Notes: generated by a model from the sequence alone, not told the origin. A stretch of 64,000 nucleotides of DNA from Siphonodentalium dalli (GCA_032622095.1 CP136065.1:209166151-209230150); one strand, 5' to 3'; counted from the stretch's first letter, positions 43,841 through 56,150 are shown. Made by a program: numbers and translations.

Positions 43841-44975
43841 ATAATTAAAATCAATAATTACGACAGCGACCATATTTTGATTGGAAATTTATAAGCGAGA
43901 AGCACTCGCACCTATATCGCGGTTTAGAATTGTCAAACAACCAACCAAAGGGTGGAGCTGTAAATTATCTCGAGTGACGGCGTGTCTAAGTGGCGGCTGC
44001 CGACTAGTGTTATCATTGCACGGTTGATTCATTCGCACGCAAGCTGTTCTCAGATATGGACAATATGATTTTTACAATTATCTTTTTTTTTGTCTTGTGT
44101 CAATCACAAATACTGGTGTTTTCTACGAATTCATTTGAATGGTTCAACGTTTTAATTTTGACACAAAAACGATGCTACTGCATGACCAGATATACTATAC
44201 ACATAGTTTGCAATCCTAAACTTATATTGCTATATGAGTCAAATTTGATAACTTATTTTGATGTAGATCATGCCAAAAAGCTCTATTTAGTAAAATTTAT
44301 TACATTGGAAATAAAAGCAACGCATGTAATATATTTCTTTATTAAAAGCTGTGCCTCTGTATGGTTGTCCACTTCAAACAGTTCAGATGCCGCTTCTGGT
44401 GTGCACTCATAAGCAAATTGCTTTTACTTGACTGACCTCTTGGTCCAGGATTGACTCGATTATGGAGCATTTATTCAGCGTCAGAGGGACTGTGGCCCCT
44501 TCGTGCGAGAGGAGCCTGCGTCACATTTGCGCACATTTTGACCATTTGAACATTTTAATTTAAAAAAAAATTTGATTAAATTTAAAACAAATATTAATAT
44601 AAATTTTAAATATTGTTTCTTGTTACATACTCAATTTAACAACACAATTTTTTCATTTTTTTTAAATTAAATTTTTTTCTTATTTTTAAATCAGTTTTAG
44701 AACAGTTGCGAACAGACGGACATACGGATATATAGCTCCTATACCCCTTAATATATACATATATACATGTAAATACATCAAATTTTGTCTTTGCGGGTAA
44801 AGCATATGGCAGAAAATCCAATGAGCGTGCACGCGTTCGCGATAATTTATAACATGTCAATAACCATTATATCGGACCAAAAGACAAGCCGATATAGTGC
44901 AACGTTCCAGTGGTGTACGCACATACACACACGTTGGACGAATGCAATCATGTAAATAAAAGTGTTTTTTGTTTA
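43841..44975. other. No recognised feature; AT-rich low complexity
   Basis: A/T homopolymer-rich DNA at 44,560-44,690. The 118-codon frame at 44,056-44,412 begins with a hydrophobic run that could mimic a signal peptide, but I see no domain. Confidence 0.4.
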
Positions 44976-44977
44976 CG

Positions 44978-45320
44978 TTTTGAGGGGTGACCCGATGACC
45001 CCCTTCTTATCTTAAAACCCCAGGAAAAGTTGCTTCTTAAGTTGTGTTTTTATAATTAGTATATATCAAAGTACTTTGAGACCAAAAATTATGGATGCAC
45101 GGGAAAGTGTAAAAAAAAAGGTGAAAAATCACATTTTGGGGTTCAGCATGGGACCCCCTTTCTTATCTGAACACCCTTGGAAACTCCCTTTCTTAAGTTG
45201 TGTTTTCTTAATCAGTACACTTAGGAGTATCATCAAACCAAAATTCATCGATGTACGCGGAAGTGTAGATATATAGAAGTGATTTTTTGCACTTTTTGGG
45301 GTTCAGCGGCCCCTAAACCA
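44978..45320 (+). repeat. ~160-bp tandem repeat, two to three units
   Basis: CCCCCTTTCTTATCT-like, CTTAAGTTGTGTTTT and GGGGTTCAGC strings recur with about 150-165-bp spacing (45,000; 45,160; partial 45,297). Confidence 0.75.
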
Positions 45321-45489
45321 CAGGAATGCGCAACTTAAGAAATCGGGTTTTCAGAATGTTCCATTATTGGTACCAACTTTAGGGGGTCGAACCTTTTGTA
45401 CGCAAAAGTTTAAATAGAACATATGCGGGCTCTCTAACTATACGCTTGAGGAGATGTAGGACCAACGTGGTGCGTGAGCTAAGTCTTAT

Positions 45490-45655
45490 CCGCAGGTCGA
45501 TGCCTCACGAGATACGGTTCACGAGGACTCGAGCACTCGATTAACGGGATGCACACAACGGCAGACATGGTGCCATATTGATATTGGGGGATTCTCACCT
45601 CTCGCAGTGGGGCGGTAAATCTTATTCTACTCCGGATACACACGGGACTCGACAT
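45490..45655 (+). repeat. Repeat E, copy 2
   Basis: Direct match to 37,018-37,110: GGGATGCACACAACGGCAGA, CACCTCTCGCAGTGGGGCGGTA (shown in part) and ACACACGGG. Confidence 0.65.
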
Positions 45656-46200
45656 AAAATAATTAACATTTGGTCTCCAATAGAACAGAACGCCACGACA
45701 AATACTGCCATAAGTTAAACGGCACAGGCCACGCCAGCCAACAAATCTTTCAACCGACATCCTACAGAGAATTATTTATAGTGTAAGCATGCCGTTTCCG
45801 GAAAGATTTGTCTTCTGTACATAAGAGCTAGAAGCCACCAGCGTTATCAACGAGATTTGTAGCTGAAAATTAGGTAGACGGTTGATGTTGTACATGTAGA
45901 TATTCCACGTAATATTAGATATGTATTTCCTTGAAAACATTTGATATACCGTTTAACAGGGTCGAAGCCCCACAAGAGAGTGATGCCATTGCGACAAGAT
46001 AATACCAAGCCGCTACTCTAATCGTATACACACGACGTCAATCGATATTATGTATATCTCCACCCATGTAAACAGCGATTTGGAAAAGACTCAATTCTCT
46101 CACGACTAGCCTCCCTAAATCGAATTTTAGCTGGAATGCCGAATGAAGGGAATATGATTATTAATCCTTCATGACGGGAGCTGCGCCGGTGCAACATAAA
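45656..46200. other. No recognised feature
   Basis: No supported gene or repeat. Confidence 0.45.
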
Positions 46201-46202
46201 AG

Positions 46203-46245
46203 ACCCTGTGCCAATGCATTCTCTATATAAGAGAATGATTGGCTT
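46203..46245. repeat. Hairpin family, solo shortened copy
   Basis: CCCTGTGCCAATGCATTCTC then TATATAAGAGAATGATTGGC: a compact hairpin with the GCGAG centre deleted. The same shortened form starts the array at 47,208. Confidence 0.8.
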
Positions 46246-46379
46246 AACACCATTTTAAGGATATAAAACGCAAACGCTTCTCACTTATAAAGTTCCAATC
46301 AAAATATGCCCATCGTAATTATCGATTTTCAATGTTGATATAACGTGATGGTCCGCACCAGGCAAGTACGATTATTTGG

Positions 46380-46565
46380 CTCGACGATATAGAGACTCTT
46401 CTGCTAAAATGTGGACTGGCTGAACCAGGTTTAAACCATAGACGATGCATGCGTTTCTTAGACCTAAGGTCTCGGGTTTAAACCGCAAACTTAGCTGTCA
46501 AACGACGGTTTAAACCTAGATGTTTACTTGGACCAGGTTTAAACCAGAGATAACGAATCCGGCCT
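46380..46565. mobile_element. MITE with GGTTTAAACC motifs, copy 2 (decayed)
   Basis: GCTCGACGATATAGAGAC and CTGCTAAA match the end of copy 1. GGTTTAAACC variants occur at 46,429, 46,476, 46,508 and 46,537. The mirrored right end is not preserved. Confidence 0.65.
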
Positions 46566-46698
46566 GATCGATCGTGACTCGCACATGAAGGTGGCGAACT
46601 AATGCAGAAATGCGTATGGCCCTAATATGCTTGAACCCTTCGGCAATTTTGACAAAAGCCATATAAGACGAAACATGTAACATATATATACAATTATC

Positions 46699-46826
46699 GC
46701 ATTGTTTCGAGGTTGACATTGGGAATTGTCAACCCGAGGAAGTCAATATTCACCAAGGCCGCAGGCCGAGGCGAATATTGACTTCCAATGGCTGACAATT
46801 CCTCGTGTCTACCAAGAAACAATGCG
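46699..46826. mobile_element. Hairpin MITE (CGCATTGTTTC)
   Basis: CGCATTGTTTC (46,699) pairs with GAAACAATGCG (46,826). Inner arms AATTGTCAACC and GAAGTCAATATTC are also mirrored, with a GGCCGCAGGCC loop. Confidence 0.82.
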
Positions 46827-47207
46827 AAAACAGTTTTATTATATGAAACTCGCCTTGATTGGACAAGACGTTGTGACATTGAACGTCGCTGGGAAAACCT
46901 TATCTGTTTTCAGGTCTGATAATAAGTTTATAATGTTAACCACTGAAGTATCTGACGTCACTCAGAACTGTTATTAACCTGTTGTTTCATTAATGAGGTG
47001 AACATTGTTAAATATCTTAATTTTTTCGTTACGTTTTAACATAGGAATTGGGGAAAGAAACGTATGATCATATAATATATAATATAATGCCTTCTCTGAC
47101 TAATCGTATGACACGATCTGCTGCTTTCTCTCTCGAAGAGAAATGAAGGGAATATTATTGTTAATCCTGTCATGACCAGAACTGACCTGACGCAACAATA
47201 AAGACCC

Positions 47208-47545
47208 TGTGCCAATGCATTATCTATATAAGAGAATGGTTGGCCGAACAATTTTTTTTATCATTTTATTTACCAATTTTTCTTACATTCTTTAACAATT
47301 TTTATAATGTTTTATCATTGTTTTCTTACATTCTTTAACAGTTTTTATAATTTTTCATAATTTTTTCTTATATTCTATAACAATTTTTCTCATTTGTTCT
47401 TATATTCGTTAACAATGTTTTTTTTCTTCTTACATTCTTTATTAATTTTTTTAATTTTTTATCATTTTTTCTTACATTCTTTAACAATTATAAAAAATAA
47501 AATAAAATTTGTTAGGCCAATGTATTCTATATCCAGTCATGGAAT
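47208..47545 (+). repeat. Hairpin-minisatellite element, copy with expanded core
   Basis: CCCTGTGCCAATGCATTATC and a shortened hairpin (to 47,245) are followed by five or six degenerate units of tcttacattctttaacaatt with T-rich links (47,246-47,495), then TTGTTAGGCCAATGTATTC. The core unit is the same string seen once in copy 1 (20,040-20,060). Confidence 0.8.
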
Positions 47546-47547
47546 GG

Positions 47548-47784
47548 TTAACCCTTTGAGTGCCAGGTCCGATTTTTGTATCAACCCATATACCCTGTGC
47601 CAATGCATTCTCTTATATATGCGAGTCGACCATAGGTCGCCTCGCATATATAAGAGAATGCATTGGCCTAACAATGTTTTTTTTTTTTTTTTTTTTTTTT
47701 TAATAATTCATTCTTATATTCTTAACAGACTTATTTTGTAGGTTTAGGGCCGATGAGATCGGCCCCTGGCACTCAAAGGGTTAA
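47548..47784. mobile_element. piggyBac-like MITE II carrying a hairpin
   Basis: TTAA at 47,548-47,551 and 47,781-47,784 with perfect inverted ends CCCTTTGAGTGCCAGG. A 69-bp hairpin (47,599-47,667) of the same family as in MITE I is followed by CTAACAATG and a run of about 26 T. The terminal repeats differ from MITE I except for CCCTTT, so two distinct TTAA families host the same hairpin. Confidence 0.82.
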
Positions 47785-48470
47785 TGCTGTACTTTATGGG
47801 TCACTATGTGAAATCAAATAACTGTGAGCGTAATAATTTGGATCACCCGTGATCACCGAGTGTTATTGTGCATTATAATCCTCATCATATGGTTTCGCCA
47901 CACTTTCTACACAAAGAATAGTAGACCCATTTGTGTAAGTCACATTTAACTTTCCCGGGAGATAAACAGATCCCGGAATTTCCATATTCCGATTCAGATT
48001 TCCGATTAATAGAAGACAGATGATGTAGCAGGTGCCTACGAGTCCTGAGTTTTATCACACGAATACATCAAACAGGCAGATATTTTATTATCTGGCAATA
48101 ACGCTAGTCCCAAATGTGTCTTCACACTATCAGATAAATCTTACTAACGTGTTACGGTGATCTGAGGGTCGAGTTCACGCTATCATAACACTGCGCCTGA
48201 CAGGCCTATGATCATCCTTCACCCTCGAGGATCGAGCGCAGTGGCACCACTCGGTCGATCAATGCCGAAACGCGTTCGTTTCCGATCAGCCGGCAGTCAA
48301 AATCTCATTCACGATCTCGTTCTGGAAAGGTTACTCGAATACACGGCCATTCAAGGTTTTCATAGAGAGTTTTCGCAAATTTGCGATTGATAATGCAATG
48401 TTCGCAATGCGATTAGTTTATTCCTCCTATCCATATGGTTTGGAGATATGTGGTGTGCGGTTATCGACAA
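47785..48470. other. No recognised feature
   Basis: No supported gene or repeat. Confidence 0.45.
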
Positions 48471-48473
48471 CAT

Positions 48474-48610
48474 TGAAGGTACATAATCCGATTCGACGAT
48501 TCCCGTATCATCAGATTACAACAACAACACAAAACGCTTTAGTTATCAGAATCAATTAACTACCAATAAATAATGCTAACCACTGTCAACTATAGTACAA
48601 CATTTTCCAA
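48474..48610 (+). repeat. Relative of the AGGTACTCAA MITE (one-sided)
   Basis: GAAGGTACATAATCCGATTC, CCCGTATCATCAGATT and TTATCAGAATCAAT match 9,396-9,490; the right half is not recognisable. Confidence 0.65.
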
Positions 48611-48818
48611 AACGTGTTATAATATCAACATTTTGTTCAACTCTATGTGGTTTCTATCGGTCGGCTTGTCGAACATTTGCTGGGCCGCCAAATATTGCAG
48701 GTGGTGAAAAATAACATATTTAAAAAATCAATATATGATAACTCTTACTCATAACTTATATTCGTTATTTCGTGTTATGGCGCTGATGAAAAACACAGTA
48801 TAAAGATAGTACGTCCGG

Positions 48819-49263
48819 TAAGTCGTGAGTTTCTCCCTCACCTGGCTCCTAGCGCATGAAGATTACTATAGACGTGCATCATTTTTATCACGCAGCAACC
48901 CAATTGTTGAAAACTCCCCACCACTGTGACCATCTCCCCTCTGGTCTTAACCTTTCTCACCTCTCTCTCTGCCCCCTGCTATCGATAACACTAACTTCTT
49001 CCTTCTATTCCATCCCTAACTAAAATTCAGTTGAACTATATATATGTAAATATATATATACATGTATATATCAACCATTCCCGTCTGACATATACCCTCC
49101 CTCACTTATTGGGGACGGGGCATGTAGCGAAAGAGGAGAAGACTTCATATAAGCTCTCGTTTCCATGCAATAATTCTATATTTTGCATATATGTGTCATC
49201 TGTATATTATGTTATATGTTTGGATTTGGAATTAAAAATATGTTTACACTAAGTCGTGAGTTT
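48819..49263 (+). mobile_element. Retroposed 3'-tail insert, second copy, 14-bp TSD
   Basis: TAAGTCGTGAGTTT at 48,819-48,832 and 49,250-49,263 flank a ~417-bp insert. It shares CACTTATTGGGGA, GAGGAGAAGACTTCATATAA and the terminal AAAAATATGTTTACACT with the insert at 33.76 kb but extends further 5'. The common 3' end, variable 5' end and duplication show retroposition of one family. A (TATA)n-rich patch interrupts it at 49,034-49,070. Confidence 0.9.
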
Positions 49264-49412
49264 GGTTTATTCGTGTTATTTAGTGGATCAAATAAGGTTG
49301 ATATAAACTTATGTTAATTGAAATAAGCCCATATGGAAATTATCAGTTCGTTGAAGTTTTATGTCCATATACGGATTATGTCACATCTAAATAATGCCAA
49401 TATGAGCTTATT

Positions 49413-50156
49413 TCAGTCCCATGAAATAAGTTCACTATGAGCGTATTTCCGCGAGAACAGGCTGTTTCAGAGTATGTAAATAAAGCCTATTGACTTCAGC
49501 TGTTCGAAACGAGTCGAAACGTGATGTGACATGCGCTTAGCATGGCATATAGTCAGCAATCTGCAACTGATGATGGTCTTATCAAAACATTTTGGCATCT
49601 TTTTTAACTCATTGGGAGTAATTTTCAAAAAAATTAGAAATTCTACCTTTGGCATTAAATAATCTTGTTTTTGTGGGGTACGTTCTAAAATTATTTTCAA
49701 AATTCTAATAAACCGCTCCAGGGTCCAGCTTCCACCTCAAAATTCATGTCATCAGAACGAGGAGCAATTTGTCTGCGAGAAATTGGGACCTTGGTCATCA
49801 TCAAATTTATCCTCGAATCTTCTTTAATATGCCTATAGCAGACAACCTCCCCTTTTTTGACATCCATACATTTGTGAACCACCTTCATTATGTGGGGAAA
49901 TTATATGACGGATAGGTTGTAAGCCATTATTTCTTTCACTCTACTTATGTTGACAAACGGAAAGGCCGTAAGGTCCGTCAGCCAGTGCTCCATTCTGACT
50001 AGTTTTTGTCATTCCGGAGGGCTAGGTGTGATTTTCGTTGACCCGGGCAGATGTGTTACCTTGTCAGGCACCCACTTACCTGTATTGATTAACCTATAAA
50101 AATATTTCAGTCCCATGAAATAAGTTCACTTTGAGCGTTTTTCCGCGAGAACAGGC
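49413..50156 (+). repeat. 50-bp direct repeats ending GAGAACAGGCTG
   Basis: TTTCAGTCCCATGAAATAAG followed by TTCACT-TGAGCGT and TTTCCGCGAGAACAGGCTG occurs at about 49,417-49,467 and 50,106-50,156. The first part is a palindrome (TTATTTCA/TGAAATAA). About 640 bp lies between, with minus-strand frames of 63 and 77 codons but no recognised domain. Confidence 0.75.
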
Positions 50157-50689
50157 TGAATTTTATGGAAAGACATTTTAATGGAGAAGATAGAATAGCT
50201 TTTACCAATACTGGGATTAGATTATAAGAAATAACTTTTTACAAAAGTTTTACCATTTTCAACCCAAAAGCAGACTATGACGTAGCGAATGTCAGTAAAT
50301 AAGCTTCTTTTTACTATGGTACAGCTGTTAATTTTTAAATAGAATAAAGTTATCATAGAAATTTGAAGAAAAAATTTATTGCAAAATTCCGGGGCGAGTT
50401 GCGAGCTATTTTCATGTAGCCAAACAGGAGTTGGCATCCACTGACTACGACAATCATGTTACCCATCCAAATGTATTACCTTATTTTCACAAGCTAACAA
50501 TGTTGACGAGGAACTCGAGGACTTCTCTTATGCCAAAACATATGAATATCTTCAATTGTACATATATTCCCTGTGTCAAGAACTAATGTCCTGTTATCCG
50601 CGGCTATATTGGTTGGGACTGTGCCCAAAATTGTGTGCGATGGCTAGTTTGCCGTATACTTAAAGACATAATAATTGTTAGGTTATAGA

Positions 50690-51090
50690 TGCAAACATGG
50701 GTTATTACTGTTATTAAAGACATATTATGTACTTGTTCGGGTGCGTGAAACTGATAAGTTAGTATTCAGGCACTATGCGAACTGGAGGAATATAACATTC
50801 TACAAACGTCGCCGAAAATATGAAACAAATCGACCGTACCACTCCATAGAAAACATCGTCAGAACTACACTCAATTGTAAATATTTACTACTACATTCGG
50901 GACGCATATATCGGTGATAAACGAACGAAAACGATTTCGCCATTGAGATTCACTGCATTGAATTAATATATAAGAATGACAGTGCGTGTTGTCAATTTGG
51001 CTATAATAGTTTAAAAAATTACTTTAAACAAGAGTATTCTTTATTTCTATTTGATCACCCTACGGGAGTGTCTCACGTCACTTTAAAGAT
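50690..51090 (+). repeat. Dispersed repeat C, copy 1
   Basis: Aligns directly with 58,280-58,670: AAAGACATATTATG, ACTGATAAGTTAGT, TCAGGCACT, AATTGTAAATATTTAC, TAATATATAAGAATGAC and GGGAGTGTCTCAC-type strings. Class unknown. Confidence 0.78.
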
Positions 51091-51339
51091 ATATATATAA
51101 TCCGAATTAAGGCTCCTAATTTACTATTTCTTTGGTTTCATCGGTAAAAAGTATTTGATATTGAGTCGAGGAATCAACCCACCAACTATGGGCTTATTTC
51201 AGAATCAAATCAGTCCAATATAAACCAATGTGAACCTATTTTGACGAGGATATGTTGTAAAATTATATAAGTGTTTTGCTGGCAAAAATTATGTTTTAGG
51301 AACAAACGTGTGTCAATCATACCTTCATTTGCACTACAA

Positions 51340-51497
51340 AATTTCAACAATTTTATCATATTTTCTTACATTATCAATTTCTACCATTTTTTACATTTTT
51401 AACAATTATAAAAAAATTAATATAAAATTTCGTAGGCCATATGTGCGAGGCGACCTATGGTCGACTCACATATATAAGAAAATGCATTGACACAGGG
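51340..51497 (+). repeat. Hairpin-minisatellite element, 3' half
   Basis: TTTTCTTACATT-type AT core, then TAGGCCATATGTGCGAGGCGA and TCACATATATAAGAAAATGC ending ACACAGGG. Only the right hairpin survives. Confidence 0.75.
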
Positions 51498-51499
51498 TT

Positions 51500-51935
51500 T
51501 TCGAAAATTTGGCATCGTTCCAAGCATGTGTGGGCATGCTGTTCAGAAACAATTTGGCATACCTATGCTTTATGGGAGACTGACCGACACTGGTTAAGGT
51601 TATCGACGAATAATCTTAATTGTATAGTATCATTAAATTATATGTATACATAGTTACAACTTTTTTCCAAACTTAATTCCATAGCCAATAGTTTCGTCCT
51701 GCATGTGACATAACGACGGAATGGATTTTGATTAAATACATATTTTGTCTAGCCGGGATCAGACTAAATATTCTGACATTCAATTGATTCATTATACTTT
51801 GGATTAGACGTCTTGAGTCATATGTTGACAGAAAGGAAATTAAGCTAACAGGCATCATTATGTAGACTTAATGCTTTTAAGACTGTTCCGTGTGCGGCTT
51901 TGAAGACATTTTTGTGGAATATCGTCTAATCCACA
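51500..51935. other. No recognised feature
   Basis: No supported gene or repeat. Confidence 0.45.
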
Positions 51936-51939
51936 TCCC

Positions 51940-52571
51940 TCAACAAGAAGTCGGAGGTGCTCGCATAGACCATCGGTGGGAAATTAGACCGTACAAAGTA
52001 TGGGTGAGATATCTGCTCGGACGGAACAAAACCCCAACATTTTCATATAAACAAAGATGAATAACTCAAGAATGGAAAACACGATTGAGCACTCAATTGA
52101 TTACCTTCATAGTAGTGAACATCCATACCAAATTGCATGTATATCCGTCAACAGATGGTTGAGATACGGATAAAAAACCAACACAAAGAGAATAACGGAG
52201 AGAAAAAACGATTGAACTATTGAACACTCAATTGATTGTCCTAATAGTAGTGAACCTCCATAGCAACGTTCATTAAGATTCGTCAACCGTTGGTGAAGAT
52301 ATATGCTCGGACTGACATAAAAAACATTTCCAGAAAACAAAAATGAATAACTATAGAACGGAATATCCGGAAAAAAAACTATTGAATACTCCGTTGAATG
52401 CTCTTATAGTAGTGAACATTTATTCACTCATACCAAATTTCACGAGTGGCGGACAGACGGAACGGACGTTCGGGACGAAACAACGGACAGATAAAAATGT
52501 CCAGACGGACGGACAGAAGGACGTGCGATGTCAATCCAGTATACCCCATTCTCTTCGAGAGTGGTGGTATA
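51940..52571 (-). mobile_element. (GGAC)n element with ~150-bp tandem core
   Basis: Three degenerate units share AATGAATAACT, TTGAACACTCAATTGAT-like, ATAGTAGTGAACAT and ATACCAAATT strings (about 52,057; 52,215; 52,341). A GGACAGACGGA / GACGGACGGACAG tract (52,449-52,521) and the end hairpin CTCTTCGAGAG with TATAAT follow. Layout as at 1.24 and 24.94 kb. Confidence 0.68.
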
Positions 52572-52579
52572 ATGTTTGA

Positions 52580-53149
52580 TATTTCTACAGTACTACAGAG
52601 TCAAATGTTAATGAATACATCGATCGATTTACGCACGAAGGCATCTTTCCGCCAAATGGTTCTGGAAGAATATTGCAAAAAGTCTTAAATAAAAAAATGT
52701 GTGATTTTCTCACATAATGACCCGACCCGACCCAATGCATTGAAACTGAACAGCCTGTTCAAAACAAGCAATAGGAAAACCCTTACGAACCTATCGATAT
52801 TTATCCGCGAAGCCCTTTTTCAGATAGGAGCCCCTGGGGCATTAAACTAGAAGTCCCCACCCATATAGACACAACACCTAATTGTATAAAAGCGACCGAA
52901 AAATTGCCCACGTGGGAAATAACATACATAATAGAATGACCTAATTTATACTTTATATGATTAACAATGTGTATGATTATTATCCAAAGCCCCATCCCCA
53001 CTCGACCCCACCACACCCGATAACCCAAAAGAACTAATAAGACAATTATACTGAGAGATATATACTCGGAACATGTCACATTCATTTATGTCGTCATCTT
53101 CGCGTATGTGCATGCATAACTTATATGTTTAATTTCATTTGTTCTTACT
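52580..53149. other. No recognised feature
   Basis: No supported gene or repeat. Confidence 0.45.
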
Positions 53150-53715
53150 CATTTCACCCAAACCCTTGGGTGTTTATTTCACACCACTTTCTGGGATAAC
53201 CTGTGTGTCGACTGAGAACATGCGTGCCAATTGAGGAGAACACGCGAAGGATTTGTGTAAATGTTAGCCCAAACGACATTTCGAAGTAACGACTGCTTTG
53301 TTGTTTATTTCGAGGAATAATACCGCATCATATGAATTCAGCCCAAATATATTGACAGGTGTCAAGGGTCTAACTCTATACTGAGCAATAAAAAACTAAT
53401 ATAATAAATACCGAGTATATTTAATTTTAACGCCAATGGGTCGTTTATGTGCGTTTAAGAGTGTATTTATGCTTAAAGCAAAGTGAAATAACGATCTTAA
53501 AATGAATTGGCCGGTATATTTTATTAGTTATCAGGGTTACCAGGGTCGTAGTTGCATAAATTACAATATATTTTTATGCTAAGATAATTGCGTGGTAATT
53601 TGTTAGTTAATGGATTGATCGGTGATCATGTTAACACAAATCCCATATATGGACATTCCAAATATGGCAGGTGACTTGCGCATGCGCAAAACAGATACAA
53701 TGGTCTAATTCGCGG
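53150..53715 (-). repeat. Dispersed repeat B, copy 3 (inverted)
   Basis: Reverse complement of 31,080-31,570, including TGCGCATGCGCA (53,677-53,688), CACGCAATTA-like strings and GCCCAAATATATTGACAGG. With segment A/A' it gives the order A-B ... B'-A'. Confidence 0.82.
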
Positions 53716-53948
53716 AGGCGATGTGCATTTTAATTCTTTCATTACGACTGTTTTGGCGTCCTAATCTATTAAAATATTCTTCTATATCTTGGAAGGTGTT
53801 CTGGAAGGATTATTTCAATATGTGTATATCGGATTAACCTTCCACAAAGATGAGTTTGACGCCTGTATTTCTTGGCATGAATATTAACGAGCGCTCGTCT
53901 GCAAGTAGGTCATCTGGATTCGGAATTGGCGTGTTTTTGTGAAAATGT

Positions 53949-54300
53949 CAAATTCAATTTCTTCCATCTAAAACATAATTACGCGCTGGACTCGGTCATT
54001 TTAGGAACATATATGTATCACACGCACATACACCAAGTCTCAGCCTAAAAGTTTGAAAAATGACAGTTTTATCGACATAAATCTATGTTAATGGTAAATT
54101 CCATGTTAAATTTTATCATTGAAAAAAATTCATTTCTTCCATCTAAAACATAATTGCGTGCTGTACTCTGTCATTTTACGAATATGTAGCTATCCCACCA
54201 ACACACTCCAAGTCTCAGCTTAAAATTTTGAAAAATGACAGTTTTATCGACATAAATCAATTTTAATGCCAATAATGGCAAATGGAGAGTTAAATAAATT
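53949..54300 (+). repeat. 174-bp tandem duplication
   Basis: TTCTTCCATCTAAAACATAA at 53,960 and 54,134, then CGTGCTG/CGCGCTG, CAAGTCTCAGC and TGACAGTTTTATCGACATAA in both. Confidence 0.88.
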
Positions 54301-54499
54301 TTAGGCCAATTAGGGCCCTGCGAATGTTTTCTGACCTGTTCTATATTGGTCACTAGAGTTCATATTTGACCGGTTACACCTGATAATTATGCGACAGTAT
54401 AGTCGCGTTACTTTATAGGTCAACATTGGTCATTATCACCGGACAAATTTATTTTGGTCTATCGTATCAACCCCTATTTTCTCCCGCGCGTAGCCTGAC

Positions 54500-54836
54500 T
54501 ACCGCTATTCTCAAAGTAATTGACCAGAAAAACGGGGTGATACCCCGGTCATGACCACGGTGATACCGGTAATAAACGGTAGCTGTATCGAGGCGGTCAT
54601 GGCAGTGGAATTACGGTATTGGGCGATGATACCGCGGTCTTTTAGCGGGCACCGCATTAATTTTTTTGAATACCGCAGTGATTTTCATGGAACACTTTGA
54701 GGGGAGGTATTTACTCCCACATACGTTAACAAGCGGTATCAGTACCGCGGTATTGGAGGATACCGCGGTATAGTACCGCAGTATTAACGGGGTGACACCA
54801 CGTTGCTGGTGGTCAATTACTTTAAGTATAGCGGTA
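54500..54836. mobile_element. TA-flanked MITE with ACCGCGGT palindromes
   Basis: TA then CCGCTATTCTCAAAGTAATT at 54,500 and the mirrored AATTACTTTAAGTATAGCGG then TA at 54,836. The TA duplication suggests a Tc1/mariner-type element. The subterminal AAAGTAATTGACCA is shared with the 175-bp array at 55.6 kb. The interior is rich in GATACCGCGGTAT-like palindromes. Confidence 0.78.
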
Positions 54837-54839
54837 AGT

Positions 54840-55595
54840 GTCAACATTGGTCATTATCGCTCCACTAATTTGTATCGTTTCATCGGTATGAATTCCATAT
54901 CCAATTATCCACATATAACCAACCCAACCTCTAATCCCGGTCCAATTTATTTATTTCTTTCATCGGTATATTCACGTAACGTAATATTTTATCACGTGAT
55001 ATTTGTACTTATATGTCTATGGTATTACTATAGTATACTGTATACGTATATCAATTGCTATTCCTATCTATATAATCCTGGTGCCATCTATAGAGATAGA
55101 TAATTTCAGACTCGGTACAAACCACTTTTTCTCCGAGTCCATATAACCAATTTAACCCAACATCTTATAGATGACTATTCTGGCACTATATAGAGATGTC
55201 AGACTAAGATTCTGACACCCCCCTATTTTATAGCCATGTTGCAACAGTAGAGTTCAGATGCATATTATGTCAACATCGGTCGTTATCGCTCTACAAATTT
55301 ATATCGGTTCAACCCTTAGTTCCCTGTATCGCCCACCCCTCCCTCAGTTTATTTTTTCAGTTGTATTATAGTCTCATTACGTACACATTTTATCTTTTCT
55401 AACTTTTGCTTCAACGCGTTGAGTTCCGCTGCAGACAATATAAAACTGACAACATTTTGAAATGTAAGCAGGCTTCAAACTCATCTTATCCAAGAAAAAC
55501 TCTGGTTACATAAGAAATTTGTGTATAAGGTGTACGCGCATTTGTCGCGTTAAAAACAAAAGGTCCCAAGTCAAGGTCCAAATCCCCAACACACT
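54840..55595. other. No recognised feature
   Basis: No supported gene or repeat. Confidence 0.45.
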
Positions 55596-55596
55596 G

Positions 55597-56150
55597 ATGT
55601 GAGGTTTAACTCCATCTACATACAGTAATGTCCAAAGTAATTGATCACTTAACCACAGCAAAATAATGGGTATTTTTTCATGATTTTAAATCCTGAAAAA
55701 TTACCCATAATTCTGCTGTGGTTAAGTGGTCAATTACTTTGGGCATTACTGTAACCAATATAAGGATTTGAGGTGTAATAATAACTCAATCCTCATACAG
55801 TAATGTCCAAAGTAATCGACCACTTAACCACAGCATAATTATTGGTAATTTGTCAGGATTTTAAATGCTGAAAAAATACCCATAATTCTGCTGTGGTTAA
55901 GTGGTCAATTACTTTGGGCATTACTGTAACCAATATAAGGATTTGAGGTGTAATGATAACTCAATCCTCATACAGTAATGTACAAAGTAATTGACCACAG
56001 CTGAATAATGGGTAATTTGTCTGGATTTTAAATGCTGAAAAATTACCAATAATTCTGATGTGGTTAAGTGGTCAATTACTTTGGGCATTACTGTAACCAA
56101 TATAAGGATGTGAGGTTTAATGAGAACTCCATCCACATAACTAATAAATA
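55597..56150. repeat. 175-bp tandem array of TA-flanked hairpin MITEs
   Basis: Three hairpin MITEs start (CAGTAATG) at 55,623, 55,798 and 55,973, exactly 175 bp apart. Each has TA on both sides, ends CAGTAATGtCCAAAGTAATT mirrored at the other side, internal arms CACTTAACCACAGC, and a ~46-bp spacer ACCAATATAAGGAT...TCAATCCTCA that is also repeated. The spacer proves that a MITE with its flank was amplified in tandem, rather than three independent insertions. Tc1/mariner-type by its TA target; no transposase. Confidence 0.9.

Noticed and set aside
44056-44412. Secreted protein with N-terminal hydrophobic segment
   Set aside because: Only the hydrophobic start suggests it; AT-rich codons produce such runs by chance and nothing else supports a gene.
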